From positions 124,001 to 188,000 of the forward strand of contig JALQBC010000028.1 of the NCBI GenBank assembly GCA_023375675.1: 64,000 bases of DNA, in the 5' to 3' direction. A program made the position numbers and the translations under genes. The notes under the pieces are model-generated. The model was given only the letters and a program-made list of their open reading frames with translations, did no database searches and was not told where the DNA came from. This document shows positions 21,778-31,814 of the stretch, one piece after another (the stretch's first letter is position 1; every line of letters begins with the position of its first letter). This stretch comes from Cytospora piceicola (lineage: Eukaryota; Ascomycota; Sordariomycetes; Diaporthales; Cytosporaceae).

Positions 21778-23414
21778 CAAACACAAAGTTCACAAGAAGG
21801 TGCCCAGGTGGTAGCAGTCACTGACCGCAAGTACGGGACTTCCGGGACAAGAGATTGTCCAACCAACGTCGTGTAATTCACCGGATGCAGGGCCGAAGAC
21901 TATTGACTGAGGTCGACCAGTCACAACGTAACTGTGCGCTGCCCAGGTGCATCTGTTTGCCAGAGCATCGGAGATTTGGGGAAGTAGTTATCGCGAGCCA
22001 GGGGCGAGGCCTGGCACGTGCCCGGAAGGCTTTCAGAGTATGATCAGAATGATCACGCGTCTAAGCCATGAAGGAGGAAATGGTGTTCGACCCGGATGAG
22101 AGAGGCCTGGATGAGGACCTCGACTAGGGGCAAGCTTCCCCGCTCAGGTTTCTAGTACGTACGCAGGCAATTTAATGCAAGCACTTCAGTGTGATTGAAG
22201 TTGTTGTTCGCCGCAGCTAGTTGTTCTTAGCATTCTTGGGTTGCGTTGTGGAACGGAGGCTTGCAGCACATGGCATAGACCAATATGCGGACGCACTCAC
22301 ACCTGGCTGTCATGATGGATGATCCCAGTCTGCCCGGCCATGTTTGACACGTGAAGGTGCATTTTGTTCCCATTCCCGAGACATGATGGCGCATATCACA
22401 GGGCTTGATCTGGTACTAGTCTGCGAATCTTGGTTCGTCTCTGGCCCTTTCGAGATCGTGGCTGTCCTGACGTGACCCAAGTTTTCCACTAAGTGTCCAT
22501 GATGGTCAACGGCCGAGAGACGTCCTAGGCTAAGACGTTCCTGATCTGGTTGTTCTGATCGGGCCGAATTGCAGTCTATGGGCTGCAAGAAAGTCAACCG
22601 GTGGGCGGTATGTGAAGCTACCTAGATACCCTAGGGTATCTGAAGTTGAACCGCAGGAGCGGTGACGAATGGCAGTGTTTCAAACGGGTGAAGAAAGATA
22701 AAGATGTCTTGGTTGTATACCTTAGGGTATCTCTGGCTGGAGCCCAAGTATTACCACAGTAGAGCAGTACAGATCGTCCAACGGTGAGACAGGTCTGAGA
22801 TGACAATACCTCACTAGGCATGTAGGTATGCACTTCCGGTCTACTATAAATATGTTTTTATGAGCGTAGTAGAGTAGGTATGCGGTAGTGAGTGTGTACT
22901 TAAGGTTTTTGCATACCTCGAAACAAAACAAACCCCCACCATCCAAAGGGCACTCACTACTACTGTAAGTATGTAATATCAGCCAATCCTGACCAAAGCA
23001 GTATACTTACAGTACTTGATAAGTAGGAATAGGACCAGATAGAATATCAAGTACCTACGCTACCGGTAAGACGTATGACTTCTCAGGATCAGGTCTATCT
23101 TGACCTTTGACTACAATTATTAGGTGAAATAGGTGAAGAAATGACTGTTGGCAAAGGTGAAGGTCTCCTTTAGGAAGGTACATGCGGCCGCCGACCCCAT
23201 AACGGTTTCATGGTGGGGCCGCTCCGAAATGTGGCCATAGCTTCATCTCGAATTGACGCCGCCTACGGAGTAGATTCACTATCTCACCAGGTCTTGCTGA
23301 AGTGCAGGAGCCAGTTATGGCCATGCATATTTGCTGGTGGTGATTCATCTTTACTGTCAGAACTATGCCCAAGTACTGAATTTATATTCATCAAGCTGTT
23401 CAAGACTCTGCAAT

Positions 23415-23485
23415 GGAGGGTATTGGAGGGTATTGCAAGGTATGGAAGGGCTTGGAGAGTATTACAGGGTATTACAGGGTATAAA
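23415..23485. repeat. GGGTATT-type short tandem repeat
   Basis: About seven imperfect units of roughly 10-11 bp built on GGGTATTRCA/GGGTATTGGA. It lies in the non-coding space between the GH79 and SSADH genes. Confidence 0.6.
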
Positions 23486-24042
23486 CTACAGTATTTCGTA
23501 CTGCAGCAACCCCGCATTCGGCCGCCAGGGTCCTCCTTCAGTGAACGAATGCAGCCCGCCCTGGAGAACGTCATCTTGAGATCGCCATCCGCCCGTTCCT
23601 CGTCCATCCCAACCTGTGCCACCTCGCCGTCTCTCTCTGAAGTCTCTCTCCTGCATTACACAGTACACAACCCATCTTGACCCCCAGCAGGAAAGAAAAA
23701 GACATACCCACCATCACAATTGCACTGATCTTGTCCCCAGCCTGTGCTCAATCACCAGTTTGACAACCTTATCCCCCCCGGAAGCTCTAATCCCAATCCC
23801 CAAGACACAGCTCCACTCCCAAGCCCGGAGTTCGGGACAGAATCGTGAGCTACCTCAAGAGGTTCCCCTCCCAGCTACTATAGTGGACTATAGTTTGTAC
23901 GTATTAGGTGATTGATTCATGACAACACCGGCCCGGTTACATATCATTTTCTCATAGCCTATCACTCTTTTCGATACATAACATTGCCAATTGGGCCCCT
24001 CCTCCTCCTTCCTGTTGCATGTTAGAAGAATAAGAAGGCGCC

Positions 24043-25780
24043 ATGTTCCTCCTTTCTAGAACTCTGCCCTCGTCTGCCACACGACTTGCTCCCAGAATCG
24101 CCCGCTTCCAGACAAATACCCTCCCTACAGTAGCCCTATCTTCTTACCGTCTAGCTTCAACCATGGTGCCCAAGGTATGTCTTGTCGCGCTGCTTCCCTG
24201 ACTGACCTAGAGACCAGCTGCTAAGACACATGCGCGCGTCCAGCTCAGGGACCCGTCCCTCCTCAAGACCGATGTCTGCTACGTCAATGGCGAATGGGTC
24301 AAGGCCGCCTCTGGCAAGACCTTCGAGGTCCACGACCCAGCCACCGGGGAGCTGATCGGCACCTGCCCCGAGTTCGACGCCCAAGACACAAAGAAGGCTA
24401 TCGACGCCGCCCACACTGCCCTCGCCTCTTTCCGCACACAAACCGGTCGCCAGCGCTCAAAGCTGCTTAGGAAATGGTACGAACTCATGGTTGAGAACGC
24501 AGAGGACCTGGCCACCCTCATCACGTGGGAGAACGGCAAGCCTCTTGCCGATGCCAAGGGCGAAGTCACGTACGCCGCCAACTTCTTCGAGTGGTTCAGC
24601 GAGGAGGCGCCCAGGATATACGGAGAGACTATTCCCGCCTCCGTGCCCGGAAACCGCGTTATGACTGTCAAGGAGCCCGTGGGAGTCTGTGGCCTGATCA
24701 CACCTTGGAACTTCCCAGCGGCCATGATTACGCGCAAGGTCGGCCCGGCACTGGCTGTTGGCTGCACAACTGTCACAAAGGCCCCTGGCGAGACGCCCTT
24801 CACGGCCCTGGCTCTGTGTGAGCTGGCTCACCGCGCCGGTGTACCAAAGGGCGTGGTCAACGTCGTCACTACCCTGAACAACACACCAGAGGTCGGCGAG
24901 GAGCTGACGACCAACCCCATCGTCCGAAAGGTGTCATTCACCGGATCCACGGGTGTTGGAAAGCTTCTGATGAAGCAGGCCTCGAGCACACTGAAGAAAC
25001 TATCCTTCGAGCTTGGCGGAAACGCACCCTTTATTGTCTTCGACGATGCCGATATCGATGTTGCCGTCACCGGTGCCATCAATTCCAAATTTCGCTCCTC
25101 CGGACAAACCTGCGTCTGTGCCAACCGCATCTTTGTGCAAAAGGGAATCTACGACCAGTTCGCTCAGGCCTTCGCCGCCAAGGTGAAGGAGTTCAAGGTC
25201 GGCAACGGCTTTGCCAATGGCAACACTCACGGCCCTCTTATCCACGGCCGCGCCGTCGACAAGGTCGATGGACACGTCCGTGACGCGGAGAAGAAGGGCG
25301 GAAAGGTGATCATCGGTGGCCAGAAGCTGCCAGATCTTGGACCCAACTTCTATCAGCCAACGATCATTACCGGTCTCACACAGGAGATGGCCATTGCAAC
25401 GGAGGAGACGTTTGGTCCCGTGGCCGGCCTGTTCCCCTTCAGCACCGAGGAGGAGGTTGTTAAGATTGCGAACGACACGCCAGTGGGCTTGGCTGGTTAC
25501 TTCTTCTCAAGGGATCTCCAGAGGGTCTACAGGGTTGCTGAGGCGCTGGACGTCGGTATGGTTGGTGTCAACACTGGCTTGATTTCTGACCCAGCGGCGC
25601 CTTTCGGAGGAGTCAAGGAATCCGGATTTGGCAGGGAGGGCTCGAGCTACGGATGTGCTGAGTATCTGGTAAGTCATATTCCGTCTCGTTGTATCTTGAT
25701 TACAAATATTGACTCTTATTCTCCCACAGGTCACGAAGATGATCACCTTCGGTGGAATGAGCCAACCTTTGCAGAACTAA
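24043..25780 (+). CDS. Succinate-semialdehyde dehydrogenase, mitochondrial
   Basis: Model: exon 1 24043-24174, intron 24175-24243 (69 bp), exon 2 24244-25668, intron 25669-25729 (61 bp), exon 3 25730-25780; 535 residues. The N-terminal 40 residues are Arg/Ser/Ala-rich without acidic residues, which fits a mitochondrial presequence. The ALDH core shows PWNFPAAMITRKVGPALAVG, the general base in LSFELGGNAPF (E300) and the nucleophile in SSGQTCVCANR (C334), 34 residues apart as in the family. C336, two residues later, matches the CxC pair of SSADHs that form a redox-switch disulfide. The spliced C-terminus reads EYLVTKMITFGGMSQPLQN. It oxidises succinic semialdehyde to succinate with NAD(P)+, the last step of the GABA shunt. 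A second in-frame ATG at 24163, in good context (ACCATGG), would give a protein without the presequence. Neighbours do not suggest an operon-like link. Confidence 0.93.
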
Positions 25781-26537
25781 AGGACACAGGAAAACCAAGT
25801 GGAAGATTAGGAATATGCACAGGAAAGTCGAAACCAAGTTGCAAAGTGGAGGCGTAAGAACCTTAGTCAGAGAAGTCTGTATATATGATATCCAAGGGCG
25901 CATCTGCAAGACATTGACAGCGGAAGCTCACCTTCGTGGGCTTGAACCATCTAAGTCTTGCCAAAGTGAGAGCTCACACGAATCCATCTGAATCAGGCAT
26001 GAAAAGTGACGTTGCAATCTCGCCATTCTCTGGCACCAACGGACTTGGGGAACATAAGAATAAGTCTGTAGTGACATTCCAGCCTTGCCTCGGGTGGCCC
26101 GACATCATAATGCGGCTTACGGATGAAGCTATCAGATTGGTGGCTATCCAACTCTACATCGTGTGTAGTCTAATATTTCTACACAGTCTGAGATTGCTCA
26201 AAACACCATGGCAATCAACTGGTACCAGTTGCCATGTCTCCACGTGGTAATTAATGCATACAGGTGGGTGTCAAGTTGCTGTCGCGCATCCCGGGGCTGC
26301 GCACTTGCGCGTGGCGCCGCCCGGCTCTGCAAGGGCCGAAGATCGTTTAAAAAGTCTCGGTCGACCATCCTCACTAATGGGGCCTCTCCTTCACCCCTCA
26401 CATGCGCACACAACTACACCCAAGACAGAACGTCCCCAACGGTGCTCATATTCAAAACCCACAGCTTTTTTTTTGTCCCCTCCCTCCCCCCATCCCACTT
26501 GACACATACGCACGCCCCGGGGGAACGCCGCAGCACA
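25781..26537. other. Intergenic region between SSADH and GNAT genes
   Basis: About 760 bp between two tandem plus-strand genes. It must contain the SSADH 3' end and the GNAT promoter. No coding-like frame or notable repeat is seen apart from a T run near 26467. Confidence 0.45.
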
Positions 26538-27209
26538 ATGGGAAGCACGGCGGCACCACCACCACCACCACCACCACCATCACCACCGGCAGCACCACCG
26601 CCGGCACCGGCACCGGCACCCACCACCGCGGCCCCGTTCCGGATCCGCAAGGCCCGCCCGTCCGACGCCGCGGCCGTGGCGTCGCTCGGCGCGGCCGTCT
26701 TCGCGTCGACGTTCGAGGACTCGGGCTGCACGCCGGAGCAGCTGCGGCGGTTCCTGTCCGAGGCCTACACGCCCGAGGCCATCGGCAGGGACATGGCCGA
26801 CCCGAACAAGGAGTACCTCGTCGCGGTGGCCCCGGCCCCGGCCCCGGACCCGGACACCTCGGGCCCGCAGGACGGCGGGGCGGCGGCGGTGGTGGTGGGG
26901 TTCGTCCTGATGACGCGCGGCAGCCACGCGGACGAGCCGTGCGTGCGGCACGTGGAGGCGCCGGTCGAGCTGCAGCGGCTGTACGTCGGGGCGGGCCAGC
27001 AGGGGAGGGGGGTGGGGAGGGCGCTGGCCGGGGAGGCGATGGGGACGGCGGCGGGGGAGGGGTTCAGGCACGTGTGGCTGGGGGTGTGGGAGGGGAACCA
27101 CAGGGCGCGGAGGATCTACGGCGAGATGGGGTTCGCGCGGGTCGGGGAGCACGCCTTTGACGTCGGGGGCGACCTGCAGACGGACGAGATCATGCTGAAG
27201 GTGCTCTAG
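26538..27209 (+). CDS. GNAT-family N-acetyltransferase
   Basis: Single exon, 223 residues from the ATG at 26538; the open frame upstream lacks coding character. A poly-Pro/Ala leader (residues about 6-32, from CCACCA repeats) is followed by FRIRKARPSDAAAVASLGAAVF, the start of a GNAT fold. Residues about 150-175 carry the acetyl-CoA pyrophosphate loop (ELQRLYVGAGQQGRGVGRAL, pattern Q-x-x-G-x-G), then HVWLGVWEGNHRARRIYGEMGF, which is motif B with the Tyr often used as general acid. The protein transfers acetyl from acetyl-CoA to an amine; the substrate cannot be read from sequence. It resembles small-molecule or antibiotic-type acetyltransferases common in fungi. The coding region is extremely GC-rich (G/C at nearly all third positions), more than its neighbours. 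The Pro repeat at the N-terminus is probably length-variable between strains. Confidence 0.88.
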   Translation: MGSTAAPPPPPPPPSPPAAPPPAPAPAPTTAAPFRIRKARPSDAAAVASLGAAVFASTFEDSGCTPEQLRRFLSEAYTPEAIGRDMADPNKEYLVAVAPAPAPDPDTSGPQDGGAAAVVVGFVLMTRGSHADEPCVRHVEAPVELQRLYVGAGQQGRGVGRALAGEAMGTAAGEGFRHVWLGVWEGNHRARRIYGEMGFARVGEHAFDVGGDLQTDEIMLKVL

Positions 27210-27858
27210 TACCTAGGGCCCGCTGCGTGTCTGCCGGTGTCTCTTTTGGCAGGGGGCGGTGGCGAGCAGCGTTGGGCAGGTGTGGGCTGGGTGTGGCAGT
27301 GGATGAGCTGGTCTGTTCAAAGGAGTCTCAATAGGCCCGTGTATATGGCTTATTATGTCCGCCCAGGGCGATGGTGCTTTTGATTCAGGAGCAGCTACGG
27401 AGTTGGGAATAGGGATAGGGGCGTCTTCGTCCTGTTTTCGTTTCATTTGCATTTGCCACACATAGAAGCAACATAGATTATAGAACTCTGGTATACATTA
27501 ATGTAGACAACCTCAGGACCAAAAATACATGTTGGATGGTGGGCACAACTTCACGAGTGATGATGCAGGTATTATGCGTTGATAAGTCAAATATCAAGTG
27601 ACACTCCTCCTGCCTTTGTACCAGTAGACTGTTTTCTTGCCACGAAGAAGGGCTCGCGTCCATAGAAATACGACCTTCAAATATTGGGGACCTATATGGA
27701 CAGGTTTGGTTTTCGTCTCGTCAGAAACCGTCACCTGGCAGCGCTACATCGACAGGTTTAAAGCACAGTGACCAGGCCACCGAGAGACTACACTGATATA
27801 TCCCATGCCTCTCGAGTATTGTCCCCAGGTGCCCTTTGTGCGACTTCTCAGTATGCCC
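27210..27858. other. Convergent intergenic region
   Basis: About 650 bp between the GNAT stop (+) and the small secreted protein stop (-). I see no coding-like frame or repeat. Confidence 0.45.
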
Positions 27859-28296
27859 TCAGACTTGGGCCTGCTTCTCGGCCAAAGCCTTCTCCCTGTC
27901 GGCTTCAGCCTGAGCGTCCAGCACTTTCCATTTCGCCTCCGCATCCTTCCCCTTCTTGTTCTTGTCCTCCTTCGCTTTGTCCGCCTCCTCCGTCTTCTTC
28001 CTTGACGCCTCCAACATATTATATGTCTTGAGCAGGCGGTCCCTTTCCTGATATGCCTTGTCGCAGGCCTCGGCTGTGCAGAGCGGGCCAGTCGCCGCAG
28101 AACTGGCACAACAAGTCCCGGGCGCGCAGATGCTCGACACCCTCCATTCGTTCCAGTCGTCGCTCTTGGACTCGACTATGCCTGGTGGCTTGCAACGGAA
28201 TTGGAACACCGCCATCCACCATGTTGGGTACGCCCCAGCGAAGTTCATTGCGGTGAGGATGAACGACAAGTGGATTATCTTGTGTAGAAAGAGCAT
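27859..28296 (-). CDS. Small secreted cysteine-containing protein, function unknown
   Basis: Single exon, 145 residues. Residues 1-23 look like a signal peptide (MLFLHKIIHLSFILTAMNFAGAY). The mature N-terminal half contains six Cys in the pattern FRCKPP, SICAPGTCCAS, PLCTAEACDKAY, consistent with three disulfides. The C-terminal half, from about residue 82, is a strongly charged, heptad-compatible helix (KKTEEADKAKEDKNKKGKD region) that probably forms a coiled coil. Size, secretion signal and Cys content fit the broad class of fungal small secreted proteins, some of which act as effectors; no specific family is recognised. It stands alone, convergent with the GNAT gene and followed by a 1.2-kb gap. 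The helix-rich tail is unusual for a compact disulfide-rich effector. Being real is supported by the signal peptide, Cys spacing and intact frame. Confidence 0.68.
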   Translation of the reverse strand: MLFLHKIIHLSFILTAMNFAGAYPTWWMAVFQFRCKPPGIVESKSDDWNEWRVSSICAPGTCCASSAATGPLCTAEACDKAYQERDRLLKTYNMLEASRKKTEEADKAKEDKNKKGKDAEAKWKVLDAQAEADREKALAEKQAQV

Positions 28297-29510
28297 GGTT
28301 TCTGGGTAAAAATGACGAGGACGATGATGAAAGGTTCGGAATAGACTGTTCAGAGCAATGAGCGGTTTGTTTCGCGATTATGAGTGGTAGAAAGCTCATG
28401 GGATTCGTCAATGGTCCGGCTGTGCTCTCATCAGGTTCTAACCAAGGGTAGGAATAACAGCGTTTCGACCACCAGCATAAGATCCTCCCGAGTTCATCCC
28501 ACCATTCTTGATAACAAATAGGAGTTGACGGACGTCAAGTGCCCAAGCAAGGATACGTTTGTCTGTGTTGGCAGGAGAAAAAGTAAGGGCACGATGTCTG
28601 AATTATCAAAAGAGTAACAGGGAACACACCGCCGATCTGTTCAATAATATCACATAGTCGGAACATTGAACGCTGGCGAGGGGGATGTATATCAGCTGAA
28701 CGGAAGTCACGGCAGGATCCTGGGGCATATAACGTCGCACATTTCCTTGTATCACCTCAGATCAGCAATACTAGCAAATGTCGGTAAAGCCCACAATTAT
28801 TCGCAAGTACACGTGTGTTGCTGCCCTCCTGTTGGCTTGTTGGCTGGTTGAAACCAGGTATACGTCACCCTCTTCGTAAGACTTCACTACAACGCCCACC
28901 GGGAAGTTCTAATGGTTCGAAGTGAACGGTCTGAACACCACCGACCGCACCGCCGAGGCCCGGAGGTTTGCCGCATCTGGCCTGGACGTCAACGAGCTCG
29001 TCCGCATCACCATCGACAACACGGCGGGGGCGGCGCGATCAGAGGAAGCGGTGTATGGGGGCGGGGGGGCTTCAAGTAGCTTCGATCGGAGCAAGAGGGT
29101 GGGAAGGGGGAGGAAGAGCAACAGAACGCCGCGTTTAGACAAGGTGGTTTTCAGAGAATATTTTTGATTTCCTTTCGCATCGGACTGAGACGATCGTGTT
29201 TCACTGGCCTTGACACTTTTCGTGCGTACATGGCATGTAGATACTCCCCTTGCTAAGCCGAAGCGCTCAGAAACACCGTGAAGAGTAGCGTGGTATCCCA
29301 AAACACAACCCCGCCCCCCCTCCCCCAATATTTGATATCATGACCCCTTCCCATACCCCGAAACCTGGTAAATAACATAGATCCCCTTCCCTGATAACTC
29401 CACTAGATGATAAACTCCGACGCTGATATTCCACCGCGAGCACGGTGGCCTGGTTCGCCCAGAGGCGACCGACGGCCGTGTCGAGGCAATCCAAGAAAAT
29501 ATAAAATGCA
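28297..29510. other. Intergenic region with a possible gene fragment
   Basis: About 1.2 kb between two minus-strand genes. Most has no feature. At about 28915-29045 the plus strand reads FEVNGLNTTDRTAEARRFAA and DVNELVRITIDN with strongly C/G-ending codons, but there is a stop just before it and no ATG, so it looks like a decayed coding remnant (see findings). A G homopolymer lies near 29060 and a C run near 29310. Confidence 0.4.
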
Positions 29511-31368
29511 TCAATAGCTGAAGTCGACGTGCCCCATCTGCGGTATTACTTTGTTTTCGTCGCCATTTGCGGAATTCACAACCGTCACCGAGATGCTCGT
29601 GCCCGTGTCGGACTGGTGCGTCGTCGTCGGCTCGAGCTCCTGCCCCTGCCCCTGCCCCTGCTCGTGCGCCTGCACGCCGCTGTCGCTGTAGCCCAGGTCC
29701 CGCATCTGCTGGAAGCTCCAGCTCGGCTCGAAGTGCGCGCTGTTCCATGCGAACGTCACCCGCTCGTACATCTCGTCGATCTGCTCGAGGCTGATCTTGC
29801 TCGTCTCGTATACCAGGCACCAGACGAAAAAGGCGGCGACGGCGCAGAACGCGCCCCAGACAAAGAACACGCGGGTGCCCAGGTCTGCGTAACCTGCCCC
29901 CTCCTCGACCATGTACGGCGTGCCGTAGGATATGCCGAAGTTCAGGAGCCAGTTCGACGCTGTCGATATCGACATGGACTTCGCTCTCACTTTGAGGGGG
30001 TAGATCTCGGAGGTGATGACCCATACCACCGGACCCCACGAAGCAGCATAGAAGAAGATGTCGATGGAGAGGAAGATTATGATGATCTGATTCGCCGTAG
30101 AATGCATCGTGTTTCCGACGGCGGCAGTGAAACTTGCTATGAGCAGTTGGCAGATGGCCATGGCGATGGCGCCGTACATTAGTACCCTTCGACGACCCCA
30201 CGACTCAATGATAAACAATGCCGGGAAGGTGGAAACCATGTTGATGATGCTGATGATCAAAGAGATCAGAAAAGCGTTTTGAATGCCGGCACCGTCGAAG
30301 AATGTGGTTCCGTAGTACATGATAAAGTTGACGCCGGTTAATTGTTGCAGCATTTGTAGTCCGCAACCCGTCAACGTCCGTCGTCCCAGATGAGGTGAGC
30401 CGAAGATGATATCCTTGTAAGTATCAGGCCCCAAGGCCATTTCGTATTCGTGGTTGGCCTCGATCTCGGCCAGTTCCTCGAGCAGCGCCGGATGCAGCTG
30501 GTCCAGGCGTCGTAGTCGACTTAGAGAAACGGCAGCGGCCTCCTTCAGCCCACGTTTGATGAGATATCGAGGTGTTTCGGGTAACATGAGGAGGCCCAAG
30601 GACAGCACGCAGGCCCACGTGAATTGAAGGCCCAGGGGGATGCGGAAAGCTGCAGAGCCGTTCATCTCGGATGTAAGCATATTGACGATAGATGCAGTGA
30701 GGAGGCCAACAGTGATGGACACTTGGTAAAAGCAGACCAGGGTTCCCCGAATCCACTTTGGAGCCATCTCAGCCTGGTAAATAGGGACAAGGACGGATAC
30801 GGTTCCGACTCCAACGCCGGCGAAAAACCTACGGACCCATGTTAGCAATGCGCCACGCACGTTGACGTGCTCCCTAGGATCGTTCCGGCCTACCTTCCGA
30901 CCAACAGCATTGGTATAGCCTGTGCACAGACCTGGAATATGACGCCAAAGTTGAAGACTGTAACGGCAGCGATCAGAGACAAGCGACGACCAAAGTAGTC
31001 ACCAATAGGCGCAGCGAGCAAGGCACCCAAGACGGTGCCGGCACTGAGGATAGCAACGATGATGGCAGTTTGACTCGGCGAAATGGCAAGATGACCGGTG
31101 GCGTCCCTGTATCCGGTCGAGAAGGTGTCCTTGAACGAGCCCATGGCGAGGATCCCGTTGATTGTCCTATAGACGACGCATCACGTCAGCATGTGAGCTA
31201 CGATCAACCATTCCGCGGTGCATCCCAGGTACGGTCGGTCGGTTGTCCTCACCCCGTATCATATCCGAACAATAGACCCCCCGAAGCGACGAAGATGCCA
31301 ATCATGATGGCCGGGGCAGAAGAGCCGGCGACATTGTCTGGCTTGCGCCAGCCCATGGCAAGCGCCAT
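29511..31368 (-). CDS. MFS hexose transporter or glucose sensor (RCO-3/Rgt2-like)
   Basis: Model: exon 1 31368-31253, intron 31252-31167 (86 bp), exon 2 31166-30894, intron 30893-30829 (65 bp), exon 3 30828-29511; 568 residues. Junctions restore LLFGYDTGTINGILAMGSF and MLLVGRFFAGVGVGTVSV, both sugar-porter signatures. Other landmarks are GDYFGRRLSL (loop 2-3), EMAPKWIRGTLV, PETPRYLIKRG (about residue 213), QQLTGVNFIMYYGTTFF (about 293-309), ESWGRRRVLM and VYETSKISLEQIDEMY after helix 12. Twelve hydrophobic helices can be counted. Family knowledge places it among plasma-membrane proton-coupled hexose transporters; the YYGTTFF motif and N-terminus resemble Neurospora RCO-3 and yeast glucose sensors, but transport versus sensing cannot be settled by reading. 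The cytosolic tail has a short Gln-Gly repeat (EQGQGQGQE) encoded by a CCTGCC hexamer repeat. Its upstream region is rich in short tandem repeats. Confidence 0.9.
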
Positions 31369-31520
31369 GGTGAGAGGAGTGAGGCCTTCAAACCAGGTTC
31401 GGGTTCGGATTCGATGTGGTGGTGTCGTCGAGAATGTCGAGTCGAGGGGAGGGTCGACGGCGAGTTTCGTGGTCGAGCATTTGAGGGAGTTATGGGCAGG
31501 GTGAGGCAAAGGGAAAGGAA

Positions 31521-31556
31521 GGCAAGGCAAGGCAAGGCAAGGCAAGGCAGAGCAAG
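31521..31556. repeat. AAGGC pentamer microsatellite
   Basis: Seven or so tandem AAGGC units in the upstream region of the MFS transporter, about 155-190 bp from its start codon and therefore probably in its promoter or 5' leader. Confidence 0.75.
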
Positions 31557-31782
31557 TAAAATCAAGGCAAGCCAATACAGAGAGTAAGGGGCGGGCTGGC
31601 GGTGGGAGTGGCCGAAGCGAGGCGGCCCGGCAGAGAAGAGGTTCCTTTGTCAAAGGGTGGGTGAGATTGAGGGTGAGGTTGATATTTGAAGAGTGGAGGG
31701 TGTGAGAGTGGGCGTGGATATTATGGGCGTGGGCGTAGGGTGAGGTCGCATCCAAGGGTCGCAGTCGCAAGTCGCAAGTCGC

Positions 31783-31814
31783 CGTTGCAGTTGCAGTTGC
31801 AGTTGCAGTTGCAG
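31783..31814. repeat. GTTGCA hexamer microsatellite
   Basis: Five tandem GTTGCA units, preceded by two GTCGCAA units of similar form (31760-31780). Lies 415-445 bp upstream of the MFS transporter start. Confidence 0.75.

Larger units (their letters stand above)
21681..24042. promoter_or_regulatory. Divergent intergenic region (GH79 / SSADH)
   Basis: These 2.36 kb separate two divergent genes. Open frames present are short and lack recognisable motifs. Contents include the 22-bp palindrome just upstream of GH79 (entered separately), a CCTAGGGTATC/ACCCTAGGGTATC inverted pair near 22620-22730, AGTACTTAC/GTAAGTACT-type words around 22960-23060, and GGGTATTxCA(A/G) repeats at 23415-23485. The last 350 bp (23690-24040) are C-rich leader-like sequence for the SSADH gene. 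Confidence 0.45.

Noticed and set aside
23210..23680. 156-codon plus-strand open frame between GH79 and SSADH
   Set aside because: It runs through the GGGTATT tandem repeat and lacks motif or codon bias.
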